Part shown: in pieces, positions 46,059 through 58,870 of the stretch
Numbering within the stretch: position 1 is the stretch's first letter
Layout: every line of letters begins with the position of its first letter
From: Trema orientale
Taxonomy: Eukaryota; Streptophyta; Magnoliopsida; Rosales; Cannabaceae
Direction: 5' to 3'
Assembly: GCA_002914845.1 (NCBI GenBank)
Contig: JXTC01000079.1
Span: 737,207-801,206, forward strand
DNA: 64,000 nt
The notes under the pieces: model-generated
Told to the model about the DNA's origin: nothing
What the model saw: only the letters and a program-made list of their open reading frames with translations
Database searches by the model: none
Made by a program: the position numbers and the translations under genes

Positions 46059-46733
46059 AAAAATTCTAGATTAATTTAGAAAGATACACTTTTTAAAAGT
46101 TTTAAAAAAAATAATACTTTTAATAAATATTTAGAAAAATACTACTTTTTTTTTCGAAATTAGTATTTTCCAATATTACCTGAGATAACTTGATTGGTTA
46201 CTTCAAGTATCTCATTAAGTAATAAAAAGTGGTAATTTTCTAATTAAAATCTGAGATTTTTTAACCAATTTTAAAATCTGAGATTTTTATTTTTTTTTAA
46301 AAAATTACCATAAAAAATCAAATTTCCTCGTAATACTACTATTTATCCTTGTATAATGGATAGGTGGAATCTTGATTTGGCTATACTTTATTCATCCATG
46401 TACGATGAACTTGAGTTTGACCAAGAAGCTCATCGAAGTGATATTGTAAATAACACAGAAAAACTATATAATGTGTGTGCTTGTTCCAATCGTGAAAGGA
46501 TCGATACATCAAACCCAAAAAAAAAAAAATTACTAATAATGCAGAAAATAAAAGTTAAAAATTCAGCCTGTATGCAACTTTTAACTAGAATGCTAGTGAA
46601 GATTACATGATAGATAAAATTATCAGTGGAAATATAACAATAAATAAGCGTTAATTTTCGCTGGATTTTTGTAGATATCAATGCTTGAATTTCACATGAG
46701 AATCATGAATATGACAAAATAATAAATGATATA

Positions 46734-46917
46734 GGGCATGTTTAGCATGGCTTCTAAAGATCTTTTGGAGCCCAAAAGTTACTTTTGGGAGTGTTAATTA
46801 TCAGAAGATCTTTTTTTAATTAAAAGATCTTTTTAATGAAGCATGGACCCACTAGTTTTTCTAGGAAGATTTTCTGGAGCTTTTACTTCAGAAAGTAAAA
46901 ATTATCCCAAACGGACC
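46734..46917. mobile_element. MITE copy 2 of the family at 24899-25087
   Basis: Ends GGGCATGTTTAGCATGG and CCCAAACGGACC, flanked by TATA on both sides (46730-46733 and 46918-46921). The interior is colinear with 24899-25087 (AAAGATCTTTTGGAGCCC, TTTTTAATGAAGCATGGACC, GTAAAAATTATCCCAAA). Confidence 0.7.
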
Positions 46918-46921
46918 TATA

Positions 46922-48950
46922 GTATATTGTATGAATTGCTTCAGAGATAGCAATTATTCAAGTGAAATTCGCACATTTTACGTGAACCTATTATTATCCT
47001 CTCTTAGCTAAAATAATATTAACTTTTCCGGACTCTTGTGTTTCTATTGCTATTCTTCTTCTCATGTCCCCTTTACCCACACACGTAAATAATCCTTGTA
47101 GCTTTATATAGTAGCTTTCTGGGCTTCTATAAGTTATATATCTCATGATGTTCGTCTAAACATATCTACACTAATAGATTACTAGGTGTTGGTCCAATAA
47201 GGAATTTAATAAATAAATGCCCATTTGCGCTTAATTAGAAGCGGTTTAGCCCCAACCAACCATAGTTAGCCATGCACAATCACAATAGTGGTCATAGCTG
47301 CTTGTCTACGTGGTAACTCCTCATCCGTCTATCTTTGAATAAGGTAAAAACTATTATCTCTAAACACACATGTGACATACGGTGTGATCCGTTGGTGACT
47401 GCATTTTTTTTTTGTTTGTTTGTTTTTTTGAGGTATCTTTAGAGATGCATTTTGCTCTTCTATTAGTGATGAAAATAGATTGAAATTAAAGTATACAAGT
47501 AAATTACTATCTTTGTGTGGCTAAAAAACCCAAGAACAAATTGAAAATGAAGTATACAAGTAAATTACCAGCAAAATTTCTATTCGAAGATTTGTCAACT
47601 TTCTAAATGACGAGACTACTGACTTTGTGTGGCTAAAAAAGATCAACAAATTGCTCACTATAAATGGCAAAAGGTCATAATAATTTGTTATTATGAGCTC
47701 TCTTTGCTTCTTTGATCGAGGCCATTTTAGGCTGAGGAGTATCTTTCGTGATTGTTATTAGTTTAATGAGTGCAAAACATATGATCCAATTTGTCAAATT
47801 AAATTAAAATGATTTTTTTTTTCTTTTCACAAATTTCTATCGACTTAAGACAGAAAAAATAATCTGAAAATGACTACAGTGCCCTTAATCAAATAGTCAT
47901 ATTATTAACCAATTCAGATATTTTAAAATACATATAACAAAAGCCTATTAACACTTGACACTTGTAAAAATATATAAATTCATATAAATTAAATACATGC
48001 AATGCATACGTAGTGTTATTAAGTTCGTCAAAGTTTCAAATTCCAAACTGCACTCCGTTGGTAGAGGAAATTGGACCCCAACATATACTACAAAAAAAAT
48101 TAACCGTATTGCCACAATGTGGTGTCTGTTGGCAATTTCTGTGGTAAATTAATAGTTCGTACAACCCCAGTGAAAAAGAATAAATTCGTTTGTTATTACC
48201 TACTCACATATTTCTGACAATTGATATAAAAGTAAGTTATTTATCAGAATTATGTGAAAAGGGACAAATTTGTTATAATTAACAAATATGATATGATATT
48301 ATAAATTTTTCATTCGTGAAATAACATGGTCAATCTAAGGATAAATGCGAAAGGGATTAGAATGTAATTGTAACTAGTTATATTAGGATTTGTTTTGGAA
48401 AAAAGATATCCAGTACTACTTTTTAAAAAAAAAAAGAATATTATGTACAAATTTTAACTTATTTTTGTAATACATTTTTTAAGAAAAATAATAAATTATT
48501 ACTAAGAAAGACCAAATGTCTTAGAATTTCTATTTTTTCTCGTTTCTTTTTGTTACTAGTTTACTTATAGTTGATCACTCTTAAAACTAATTACCGATTT
48601 ATTATTAGAAATTATAAACTAATTGATTTTTGGAAACTAGAAACTAAATTGGTTACTAGAAACCAAATTGGTTACTAAAAATCAACAACCATATTAGTTT
48701 CCACCATAAATATCATAACTATTTTGTTAATAAAAACTGAAAACTAAATTAGTTTCTATCATAAACAGTAGAACTATTTGGTTAATTCAATTATTAATTA
48801 CTAGAAACTAATTTGCTTCTTGGAAACTAGTTGTCAGAATCTAAAAACCAATATATATTTCTGTTGTTTTTACTTCAAAAATATAATTACTTAATTTGAG
48901 AATTTAATCATATTCTTCAGCGTCCTTGTTCAATGCCTCATCTAATTCTT
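46922..48950. other. AT-rich intergenic DNA
   Basis: No gene or RNA is supported. A stretch starting ACTACAAAAAAAATTAACCG near 48087 resembles a CACTA-type end but has no partner. Around 48590-48870 a GGTTACTAGAAACCAAATT-type motif is repeated several times. Confidence 0.45.
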
Positions 48951-48952
48951 GC

Positions 48953-49255
48953 TACAGGGCATTCTTCAAAAAGGAAATCACAATAGCTTTCAGGAAACTT
49001 TCATTATTTCCCGTGATTTGAAAAAGAAACTACAATAGTTCTAGGAAACTTTCGTGGTTTCCTGTGATTTACTTAGCTACAGGGCATTCTGCTAAAAGGA
49101 AACCATAATGGGTTCTGATGATTTATTTAGTTATAGGACATTCTACAAAAAGGAAACCATAATGGTTTCCCGAAAATGTTCATGGTTTCATATAATTTAT
49201 TAACGTACCAGACATTCGGCTAAAGGAAATCAAATTAGTTTCTAAGAAACCTATC
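48953..49255. repeat. Degenerate tandem repeat with inverted GGAAAC/GTTTCC cores
   Basis: About four units of 60-90 bp, each with a GGGCATTCT(N)CTAAAAGGAAACC half followed by TTTCNTGGTTTCCTGTGATTTA. Each unit is itself partly palindromic. Possibly the subterminal region of an old DNA transposon. No coding sequence. Confidence 0.55.
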
Positions 49256-51123
49256 CTGTTAAAAAAAAAAAAAAGAGATGACTTATTTACTAAAATGCCA
49301 CCATGTTTTTTAGCTTCTAAAATATTTAGAAAAATGCCATAAAAAAGTCGTACGGATTTTTATTATTTTTGAAAGATCGTAAATTTGGTAATATTTTTTG
49401 AAAAGTAGGTATAAGTGTTCAAAACCTATTCGTTTTCTACTTAAAATTAGCTTATAAAGTAGGACTTTTTTTCATGAACTTTCTATTGGAATTGTGGCTT
49501 AATTTAAGCTATTTGGTTTGGGCCAAGCCCAAAAGCTTTTAATTTGTTTTTGTGAAAATTAAGCCTTGCACGATAAAAAAAATTAAAAAATAGTGTGGCT
49601 TGCATTTTTTAAAAACTGGTATGGTTTTTATAAGTAAAATATTATTTTTTAAAAAATATTTAGAAAAATATCATTTTTAAAAAATATTTAAAAAATATAA
49701 TTTTTTAAAATAGTAATTAATAATTGAAAACCAGTTTTTAATTATTAGTAACTAGTAACAAAGGTATTTATCACTGGCAACTACCAGCTTTTAAAAATTA
49801 TTAATTAGTAACCATTTTAAAGATATTATATTTCTAAAAAAATTTTAAAAAGTGATATTATTATAATAAAAACCGTACGAAAAAAAACTGAGATCCGTAT
49901 TTTTGTAATTTTTTTTATTTTTATAGGTAAAAGTGTTATAACCCTTTTCGTTTCTTATATGCCTTAGTCGATGAGCCCAACTTCTAATCTACACATTTAT
50001 TACCTATTTTTGATTTTGTTGGTTACTCAAAATTTATGAGCATTGGCATATATATATATGTTGCCATATATATATATATATATATATATATTAGCTGAAG
50101 AATTTGAATTAGCAGCCGTGAAGAGTGTGACCTTTGTGTACCTGTGTCGTACGAATCCGCAAGATTTTTTCTTTTTTGGTAGTCGACTATATTGATTCCA
50201 ATTTTTTTTTTTTTGGTAGTCGACCATATTGATTCCAATTATACACATACGGCAGTGGCTCTTTCTTTTCTCTTTTGAACGGCAACCAAAAAAAATAAAA
50301 TAAAATAAAATCTTTCTTTTAATTTGTCCTCTCTTTTGTGAGAGAAAGTTTTTGGTGTATTTGAGATTTAGTATAAGAAAAACTGGTCAGACTTTTATAA
50401 TTTTTTTTGGTTATAGTGGAATTTTTTTGCCGTACTCTGATGTAGACCGAAAGTAAATCCTTACGTCAGTCATAATTTTTTTGTTATGATATATTTTATC
50501 GTGAATTTATATAATTTGACGTTTGTCTAACAAAATTAGTAATTTGTGCTTCTATTAGCACAACACTTTCAAGTGTTATAGAATTCTAAGAGTTTCTGTT
50601 AATAAGTTTCGTAAGTACTCTAATTAAGTGACATTGTTACGACTAGTAAGTTGAATATTGTGAAATGTTTTCCAATAATAAATAGAGTGATACTGAAAAA
50701 TAATGTATTAAATTGGACTTAGACAAGAATCACAAGATTCATAGATTTATTAATAAGTAAAACCTATAGGATATAGCCCATTCAAAAAAAAAATTAAAAT
50801 AAAATAAAACCTAGCATATAGCCATATACAAGTTTAATAGTGTTTAGTCCTTTTGATATTTATTTACGTCTCGTATTTCGGTCATGCTTATTAGAAAAAC
50901 CTTGGCAACGAATTTTATATTTGGATAGAAGATAGAATAAATTTAAGTAATAGTTGAAACACATAAGCTGCAATACATGAAAAAGAAAAGCATAAAATCT
51001 AATTGGGGAAGAACAAAAAGAAAATAATAATACTAAAAATATGTTCTAATTCTAACTTGGTTCAGATATTAACGACTTTGTATGAATTTGGTTAAAAATA
51101 ATTTTAATCAACTTTCTAAACAC
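49256..51123. other. AT-rich intergenic DNA left of the tRNA
   Basis: No gene is supported. A (TA)n run occupies about 50049-50092. A repeated pair TTTTTTGGTAGTCGACYATATTGATTCCAATT is seen at 50174-50203 and 50211-50240. Confidence 0.5.
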
Positions 51124-51218
51124 CCGACCTTAGCTCAGTTGGTAGAGCGGAGGACTGTAGTAGGAGGAAACTCTGTCAGATAATCCTTAGGTCGCTGGTT
51201 CGAATCCGGCAGGTCGGA
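51124..51218 (+). tRNA. tRNA-Tyr (GTA) with a 22-nt intron
   Basis: The acceptor stem CCGACCT pairs with AGGTCGG, discriminator A at 51218. A box TAGCTCAGTTGG (51131-51142) and B box GGTTCGAATCC are perfect. Anticodon GTA at 51157-51159 in the loop CTGTAG-A; the intron is 51161-51182, directly after the base 3' of the anticodon as usual for nuclear tRNA-Tyr. A T-rich stretch follows (TTATTTTATGTTTTTT), serving as Pol III terminator. No 3' CCA is encoded, as expected for a nuclear gene. Confidence 0.95.
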
Positions 51219-52583
51219 TTATTTTATGTTTTTTCATTTGCCTTTTCTTTTCTTTTTTTTTTTTTTTTTTTTTCGTATGCTTCCATTTCCATGTAAAGAA
51301 TACTATGACTCATTAATCACTATGGCTTAGAATAAGTTCCAGTAGAGTGAGAGTACAACGACTTGTTTTTACTTAATTAAGCTTCCATTTGAGGCATTCA
51401 TTTCCGAGTACAGCTTGATTCGCTGATGTTATTGCTTCTTATGGAAATTTTCATTAATTTGTTGTGGGATCTATCCCCATGCCTCTGCGGCAGCCATTCA
51501 TTGTTTGGCCTGAAAATGTTGTTAGGCAAAATATGTGAAGTATTTAAAAGAACAAACAGAACTATGAAATCAAATAATTTGCTATAAACAAGATAACAAC
51601 TATATGAACGAAATTATATTGTCAATTATATAAATAAACAATGTTGAATAGTCCATAATATAATCAAATTCTGAAAAACAGCGATTACCAACATATACAA
51701 TACGAACATAAAGAACACGAACACAAATTGAAAGAGTTTAGGAGAAAATAGTTGAGGATTTTGTATCACAAAATTCCCTTAAAACAAATTTACCTCCTCT
51801 TAATAGATGCTCGAGGTTGTTAGGCTTCCGTCTCTTAGTATAGAATGGTGGACAGCAACGTTCATTGCACCACAAAATGATTCCAGCAAACTGAAGACTA
51901 TCGAACTCTGTCACTCTGAAATCCTAAAATGCTAGAGGAAAAACGAGCTTGAGAGGAGATGAAGACTCAAGCTTCTGATTCCTAAAAAGAGACGTGAAAT
52001 CAATTTATAGGAATCAAGTGGGAGAAAAAATGTCCAGCAAAACAGTCAGCAATTGTTAGAATTAGACATGTTTAATCCTCATAGATGCTGTTGTTACAAG
52101 GCTGATGACTGTTACCATGCCTGGCAGCTGAAAAAAAAAAAAAAAAAAAAAACCATACAAAACATTTTCAATTACTGACTGTTACCATGGCTAGCAGCTC
52201 TAGAAAACGTCCAGTTTTTTGAGACGCTGCTGTTACAAGGTTACTAACTATTTTTTGAGATGCTGCTATTACAAGGTTGGTTATTGGGATTATTCTTAGT
52301 TAATTCTATGATCTACATTTGTATGTATGACCGAACTTCTATGCTATACAAGCTTATCATTATTTGAAAAGCCTATATAAACATGTGAACACTTTACTTC
52401 CTTTCCCACATGGGACAAGCTTTTTAAGTAAAAGTTCTTTCATTTCCTTAGCTTAATGCGTATACTTTAAGCAACAATTTCTTAATTACTCAAGCTCTAT
52501 TTTCGGCTTATGAATATTACGATTTCAGTGTCCTTATATAGGAGAATATGATTCTACCTTAACCTATCAACAATATTAAGTGG
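51219..52583. other. Intergenic DNA right of the tRNA
   Basis: Long T-run at 51249-51273. Around 52090-52280 the phrase GCTGTTGTTACAAGG / GACTGTTACCATG recurs several times, a local degenerate duplication, with an A-run at 52131-52152. Near 52370-52420 a segment with CTATATAAACATGTG and TTCCCACATGGGAC resembles an LTR leader, but boundaries were not found. Confidence 0.4.
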
Positions 52584-52588
52584 GTCTA

Positions 52589-54756
52589 TGTCACGACCCA
52601 AAATCCAAGGCCGTGACTTTTTGGTAATTTTGAGTGTAATTTCATATAAAGAAAGAATTTAACAAAATTCGGAAGAAATCAAGTACTTGAGTTTTTCATT
52701 TTAGTCCTCAAATCAATAGAAATTTTGTATAAAAGAGATACATCTTTAGTTTAGTTTATCAAGAAAGAAACTCCAATTATAATTCAAGAAAACATAGTTA
52801 AATTGTATAAAAACTTGGTTTGATAAAATCTTTAATATTGATTAAAATGAAGTTCTCAAATCTTGAGTCGGAAAGTCCAAAAATCGATTTACAGAGTTTA
52901 TTAAAATCCCAAGTACTTAAAACTTTAAAAGTATACTCCCCGGGAACTAAAGGGTCCCATTTATACAAAATCCTCAAATAGTAATAAATACGCCCTCATA
53001 CATTCACTTAGCATAAACAACAAACTTGGCTAAATAATTAGGAATGAAAAAGAATAAGACAAGTTATGAGGACCAACCGAAGAAGAATAGGGATAAGACT
53101 GCAACGGAAACCAAGCGACTTGCCTGGCCATCGAGACAACCAGCTCGAATGAACAACCACCTGAAANNNNNNNNNNNNNNNNNNNNNNNNNNNNNNNNNN
53201 NNNNNNNNNNNNNNNNNNNNNNNNNNNNNNNNNNNNNNNNNNNNNNNNNNNNNNNNNNNNNNNNNNNNNNNNNNNNNNNNNNNNNNNNNNNNNNNNNNNN
53301 NNNNNNNNNNNNNNNNNNNNNNNNNNNNNNNNNNNNNNNNNNNNNNNNNNNNNNNNNNNNNNNNNNNNNNNNNNNNNNNNNNNNNNNNNNNNNNNNNNNN
53401 NNNNNNNNNNNNNNNNNNNNNNNNNNNNNNNNNNNNNNNNNNNNNNNNNNNNNNNNNNNNNNNNNNNNNNNNNNNNNNNNNNNNNNNNNNNNNNNNNNNN
53501 NNNNNNNNNNNNNNNNNNNNNNNNNNNNNNNNNNNNNNNNNNNNNNNNNNNNNNNNNNNNNNNNNNNNNNNNNNNNNNNNNNNNNNNNNNNNNNNNNNNN
53601 NNNNNNNNNNNNNNNNNNNNNNNNNNNNNNNNNNNNNNNNNNNNNNNNNNNNNNNNNNNNNNNNNNNNNNNNNNNNNNNNNNNNNNNNNNNNNNNNNNNN
53701 NNNNNNNNNNNNNNNNNNNNNNNNNNNNNNNNNNNNNNNNNNNNNNNNNNNNNNNNNNNNNNNNNNNNNNNNNNNNNNNNNNNNNNNNNNNNNNNNNNNN
53801 NNNNNNNNNNNNNNNNNNNNNNNNNNNNNNNNNNNNNNNNNNNNNNNNNNNNNNNNNNNNNNNNNNNNNNNNNNNNNNNNNNNNNNNNNNNNNNNNNNNN
53901 NNNNNNNNNNNNNNNNNNNNNNNNNNNNNNNNNNNNNNNNNNNNNNNNNNNNNNNNNNNNNNNNNNNNNNNNNNNNNNNNNNNNNNNNNNNNNNNNNNNN
54001 NNNNNNNNNNNNCAATTTCTCAACGGAGCTTCAATTCAATGAGTGGACCTCTCCATTGAATTCTTAATTTTCAAAATAGCTAAATTAGACATATGACTCG
54101 ACCAATTCGGGTCCAGACCGACACCGGACCGGTATTACACAAAACTAGATAAATCTAAGCCGTTAGATATTGATTTTTATGCCGGTCACCAAATATAGTC
54201 AATATATATATCAAACTTCTCTATTTTCCGAGTACATTCCAAAAATAACGACAAAAACGAAATCTAACGGTCGGATTAAAAGCTAAAATTCAAAATTCAA
54301 AATACCCTAAAATGGCAACTTTCAATCCGGGCAAAATGGGATCGTGAAATATATACCTTGAGATTCCTCTCGACGATACGAACCCAAAGAGCCCAAGAAC
54401 ACGCGTTGAAACGGTCCGAAATGGCGCCGGTGACGAAAACTCTTCTACGGCCTCCAATGGAGTTTTCCGGCGACGGGAAGCTCGGCGGCCATCGGGGATG
54501 GGCGGCGCGGCTTGCTGGTGGTGTGGGGAAGCTCGCCGGCAGTTGGATTGGCCGGACGGTGGCTGCGGCGGCTCCGGCGCTCCTTCGCCCATTTTCGGCC
54601 GTGGACGAGCGAGAGAGAACGAATGGGAGAAAGTGAAGCTGGGAGGGGGAAAAACGAGAGAGAGAGAGGGCAGTAAACATATATATATATTCTGTTTTAT
54701 TTTTTTTTAATAAGGTCAGATGACCTTTATACCCTTTAAAAAAACAGGTTATTACA
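52589..54756 (-). mobile_element. Solo-LTR-like element with 5-bp duplication, spans the gap
   Basis: Begins TGTCACGACCC and ends GGTTATTACA, so it has TG...CA ends. GTCTA is directly repeated at 52584-52588 and 54757-54761, a 5-bp LTR-type duplication. Read on the minus strand it starts TGTAATAACC and ends GGGTCGTGACA, a form common among plant Ty3/Gypsy LTRs; orientation is inferred from this. The GC-rich part near 54400-54650 with a GA/CT-rich neighbour would be the leader. No gag or pol is visible, but 846 Ns hide the centre. A second, truncated copy lies at 59594-61575. Confidence 0.75.
53167..54012. other. Assembly gap (846 N)
   Basis: Unknown bases. Frames running through the gap are meaningless. 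The related copy at 59594-61575 has about 990 bp in the corresponding interval (60155-61145), including (TA)n and a tandem minisatellite, which probably explains the failed assembly. Confidence 0.98.
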
Positions 54757-54761
54757 GTCTA

Positions 54762-55300
54762 CTTGTATTTTAGCTCTAAAATAAAACCTTAATCTTTACA
54801 TGGCTTTAAAATTAAAGCTATTAAAGCTCTTAATTTTGATTATGGAATAATCTATGCTGCAACTTCTAGTGTTTGGCAAATAACTCTTTGTAAGATTTTT
54901 TTTTTTTCTATAATATGCTGCTTATAGTTAAAATATAGCTTTTGGAAGCAAATTGTTTGGTAGAAGATTTTAGGAGTGATTTGCAAAGAATCCAACTATT
55001 TTTCACAGCAATTTTGAGAACTTAAAAAAATTTAGCTTTTAGGTTTAGCTTTCACCTTTTTTAGAATTAGAATATATATCATAACAATACCAGATTGGCC
55101 CTATGACTGTATGTGATATCATGCACAATTAGTCATAAAAACTATAATTGTCAGGTCAATTGGCAGAATAGCTTCTTTTAAAATACATATTTATAAAGAG
55201 GCCTATGTTTTTTATTTTTTTGCAAAGTAGTCTTTCTCGATAATGCTTGACTATACTCAATTATATACTCGACCACGCTCAACACTATACCTGACAGTGT
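54762..55300. other. AT-rich spacer before the CACTA element
   Basis: No gene or RNA was recognised. Confidence 0.5.
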
Positions 55301-55329
55301 AACAAGACTACCGATACAGGAAAAAGCCT

Positions 55330-55700
55330 TTGTTACAACTACTTTTGTCAGGAAAAAGTATTTGTTACAACTACTTTTGTCGTCATACTAGTTCCTTTTA
55401 TTGTCGGTAAAACAAACTCTGATGACATTATCGTCGCAACAAATCTTAGCCTTGTCGCAATAACTCTATATTGCGACAATATTTTTTATTGTCACTATGG
55501 ATTATATATAGCGATGACATATGTTGTTGTCGTTTTATTTTTAAATTAAACTTTTTTAAAAAAATTATTTGAAAAAAGCTTTATTATTGCAACGACACTG
55601 TCGTCTCAATAGATAAATTTTAAAATTTTAAAATTTTAAATTTTAAAAAATTAATGTTTTCTATTGCGATGACACTTGTCGTCGTATTAGGTTCCTGATT
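55330..55700. repeat. Subterminal GCGAYGACA / TGTCGTCGT repeat region
   Basis: Motifs such as TTGTCGTCATA, GCGACAATA, GCGATGACAT and CGTCGCAAC recur in both orientations within AT-rich DNA. Arrays of this kind are where the CACTA accessory protein binds in known elements. Confidence 0.55.
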
Positions 55701-56286
55701 ATATATTATATAACAATTTTAGTACAATTATTTAATTTAATAAATATTTTAATATGATAAAATTGGTATTAATATTAGGCAGAAATATAAAAAAGTAAAT
55801 TAAAATTTAAAATATCATTAATTAGTAAACAAACATCCAATGTCATAACACAAACTACAATAGTATTGAAAACTAAATAAAATGTCATATATAAAACATA
55901 AAGACTTCGTTTATTTCACTCATTCTATTTCATTTAAATAGAAAATCCGTTGGAGTAAGTGTTTGTTTCAACTATTCAATTTTTCCATTCAAGTTGTCAA
56001 TCAGTTATATCAACGGAATAAATTTTTTGTGTCTTGAAATGAGAATGGAGCTTAGGAGGTATTTTTGAATGATCTATTCTAATTACAACCTCATTCTATC
56101 TTATTTCAAGTCAAATGTCTCCTATTTCAATTATAACTCATTCTATAATTTCCATTTAAATACACCCATTTAAATAGATGAATCAAATGGGGCCAAAGTA
56201 AACTAATTAACGGCATACGTTTTCATACTATAAATAATGTGCTAATCATCCCTTAAATGCTCATCTTCATCCTTTTAATCAGGCTG

Positions 56287-57810
56287 TTATGAAGATGATG
56301 GTGGTTGCGGCGCAGGATCGTTACGAAACATGTATGCTCGAAACTTCTCCAATTGTCTCTGAGTATCTAATAATTGTGTGTCAAGTTGCTCACTCTCCTG
56401 AGATGATAGGGGCGATGGTGGTGGCTAATAGGATGGAAATTGTTCAGTAGAAGAAGTATAAGCACTCTTTGATCTTTTGAGAACTCTATCAACTCCCTTC
56501 CTGTGGCTACGATAAGCACCGAGCATATCATCCACTCTTAGTCCCTCAGCAATAGCAAGTAATGCTGACAATATAGGATTCCCCTCAGAATCATGGGCAA
56601 CAGATGACTGAGACTGAGCTTGTGTTTGCGTAGTTCAAAGCTCAGACATCTTAGCCAAAAAATTAGGCAAAGAATTAAATAATATAAATACATACAAAAT
56701 GATAAAATTATACCTTAAACTTGTGACCACTTACATAATCATGCTTCACTGCTTTGTTGACCCACTTCTTAGTTTACCGCAAACATGATTGTGTTGAAAT
56801 CGTTAATGATACTCAAACCTTAATAAATGAAAAAGAAAAAAAAGTTAGTATATCATAGAAATTAAAACGTAATATAAAAAGGTAATTAGTATTGAAAACA
56901 TCCTACCTCTCGACGTCCCACCTGTAATAGAGATGCAGACCCATGCAAGCTAGGGTATTTCTGATGCTTTCAGTTTTCAGTATTAACCTTGGATCGAGTC
57001 TGTAAATTAAAATACATAATTAGTAAGCTAATAGAGACAAAATATCAAATTTATTTAAGTTCAATTGCACTTATTGAAAACTTCCCATCTGAATAAAAAT
57101 CGATGCATTTCTTCCAAGTATCGACATTTAGTTTGGTAAGGACATTTTGCAATGCCCTATCATAAACATCAACATCTTCCCTTTTTTTTTTTGTAGTGTA
57201 TATGTAGCCTGTTCTTAAAGCATTGATACAGATCGACTACCATTTGATCGATGCCAAGAAGAAGTCTTTCTAACCGAGGACGTTCCAGCTTGTTTAGATT
57301 GAGTTGAAAATATTGTTGTAGAAATGAGAAAAAAATATAATTAGAAAAGTAAATGATTGATAACAAAATACTGAAATAATGATATTACGGTAAATTATAC
57401 TTCACTCTAGGGGAGAATCTTGATCTTATCTTCAATAGGCACTGTATCCCAGCTCGGATAAAAAGGTGGTATATGCTGCCAAACGAGAGTCGAAATCCAT
57501 CTTGAAAAGTACTTGGCATTATCACTAACTGGAGAAAATGTGTTATTCTCTATATCAAACTCGATCTTAAGAGGTCTTTTATCTTGAATTCGCTTTAATA
57601 AGTTACTGGAACAAGATATAGAACGTCTCTTAAGAGGAGGTGTTGCACCGAAAAAAAGATTATAAATATGCCAAAGTAACAAGAATAAATAAAGAATATA
57701 AAATAAAAAATATAAATACCTGACTGACATGGAGCGTTAATCTTAGTCGGGTCTTGGGGGGGATCAATACCCCTGTCTCTGCCATGATATGTTGCAGTAC
57801 GGGCAGACAT
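56287..57810 (-). pseudogene. TnpA-like Ptta/En/Spm transposase remnant
   Basis: Minus-strand exon-like pieces. The beginning is MSARTATYHGRDRGIDPP (57810 leftward). A block at 57660-57410 reads KRPLKIEFDIENNTF, SRWISTLVWQHIPPFYPSW and VPIEDKIK, matching the conserved core of plant Ptta/En/Spm transposases. A short piece is near 56990-56920 (NTENxKHQKYPSLHGSAS type). A C-terminal piece at 56640-56290 contains AIAEGLRVDDMLGAYRSHRKGV and RNDPAPQPPSSS. Stops and unclear junctions separate them, so a working gene is not supported. Confidence 0.6.
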
Positions 57811-57999
57811 AACTATATCATAAATAAAACTATAAATGATAATAACAAGAAGATAAAAATTAAGTACAACATCAAAAGACTAACGTGGAAATGCATAAAT
57901 TTCAATCACTAGAAAAGTATGAATTACAAGTACAATCAATCATCATCTAAATCATCACTGTTACTAAAAACAACATTTTCATCTGCTCATCATTAATGA

Positions 58000-58856
58000 A
58001 TTCATCCATATTTGTTACTTATATGTAACGTTTGTTGAAACTTGGACAGAGTTGGATACATTATTACTATGTCTGAAATTTATTAAATCAAAGCCTCCAA
58101 GATCAACTATGAGGACAAAATTTGAGGAGTTATTATCATGTAAAAAATCGACCTCGATTATTTCGCTATTTGTCGTATCCTATACATGCCAATGATTAGC
58201 ATCCCAAACAACTTTTCAATTTTGACCGTGCAAAGGGTCGTCTATATAAAACACTTGTTCATCAACTTCTTTGCTTCATAGTGCGATCCAGGCAACTTGT
58301 TACCTTCTGAGAATGCATCTTTCAATAACTTCAAAAGTGAATCAAAAAACTTATTTGTCCACTTGTTCAATACCTTCAAATACATAAATTTTCATTGAAA
58401 ATTTAAAGAAGAGAAATTAGTACAAGTAAGATACAACTCTACTTCGACTCCTGCAAACAAATCATCATATTACTACCCATAGCTAGTTGATTGCATTGCA
58501 ACATCCTCTTCTCGAATGTCACTATGATCACACTCTGCATTATTTGAGCCAACGAAATCATTAAGTATACGTAATATCTTATCGCCAATCTCATTTGGCA
58601 CTGGGACATTGTCTGTGAATACTTCTATTGGGAATATCCGCTAGATTAATGTCTGATCAAACCCGTATCTCATTATATGAGTCCCAATTATTGAAGATAT
58701 TTCCCAAAACATATTGACGCAAATCTGACATGGACATCTAAACTTCCCTTGACTATCTACAAAATTCTTTGCTCTATTAATAAAATCATCGATGCCAGAC
58801 ACGAACTCTGGGAATGTACAACGTCTCAAATTTATCCAACTCTTGTCAATTATCAT
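58000..58856 (-). pseudogene. TNP2 transposase: N-terminus joined to C-terminus by deletion
   Basis: 58856-58641 encodes the transposase-associated N-terminal domain (DKSWINLRRC, CPCQICVN). 58374-58270 continues with FDSLLKLLKDAFSEGNKLPG and HYEAKKLM. At about 58265 the frame changes straight into the C-terminal DUF4216-type sequence (QVFYIDDPLHG, WDANHW), which has in-frame stops. The catalytic Transposase_21 region that normally lies between is absent, so this element cannot make an active transposase. Confidence 0.7.
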
Positions 58857-58870
58857 CTTATGACTACTTT

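Larger units (their letters stand above)
55300..58870 (-). mobile_element. Decayed CACTA (En/Spm) transposon with internal deletion
   Basis: Minus-strand order is TNP2-like N-terminus (58856-58641), TNP2 C-terminal DUF4216 piece (about 58275-58000), TnpA-like transposase of the Ptta/En/Spm group (57810-56287), then a subterminal region (55330-55700) with repeated GTCGTC/GCGACAA/TGACATT motifs in both orientations. This is the En/Spm gene order. Clear CACTA terminal repeats were not located, so the boundaries are approximate. Confidence 0.7.

Noticed and set aside
46356..46610. Open frame of 84 codons, + strand
   Set aside because: Starts with plausible protein-like residues but soon runs into AT-rich low-complexity sequence; no family was recognised and no promoter or splice context was seen.
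53038..54042. Long frames on both strands across the N run
   Set aside because: They exist only because N codons are not stops; the flanks belong to an LTR-like element.
54290..54710. GC-rich overlapping frames (Pro/Arg/Ser-rich)
   Set aside because: This is the GC-rich leader part of the LTR-like element; frames on both strands are equally open and have no domain.
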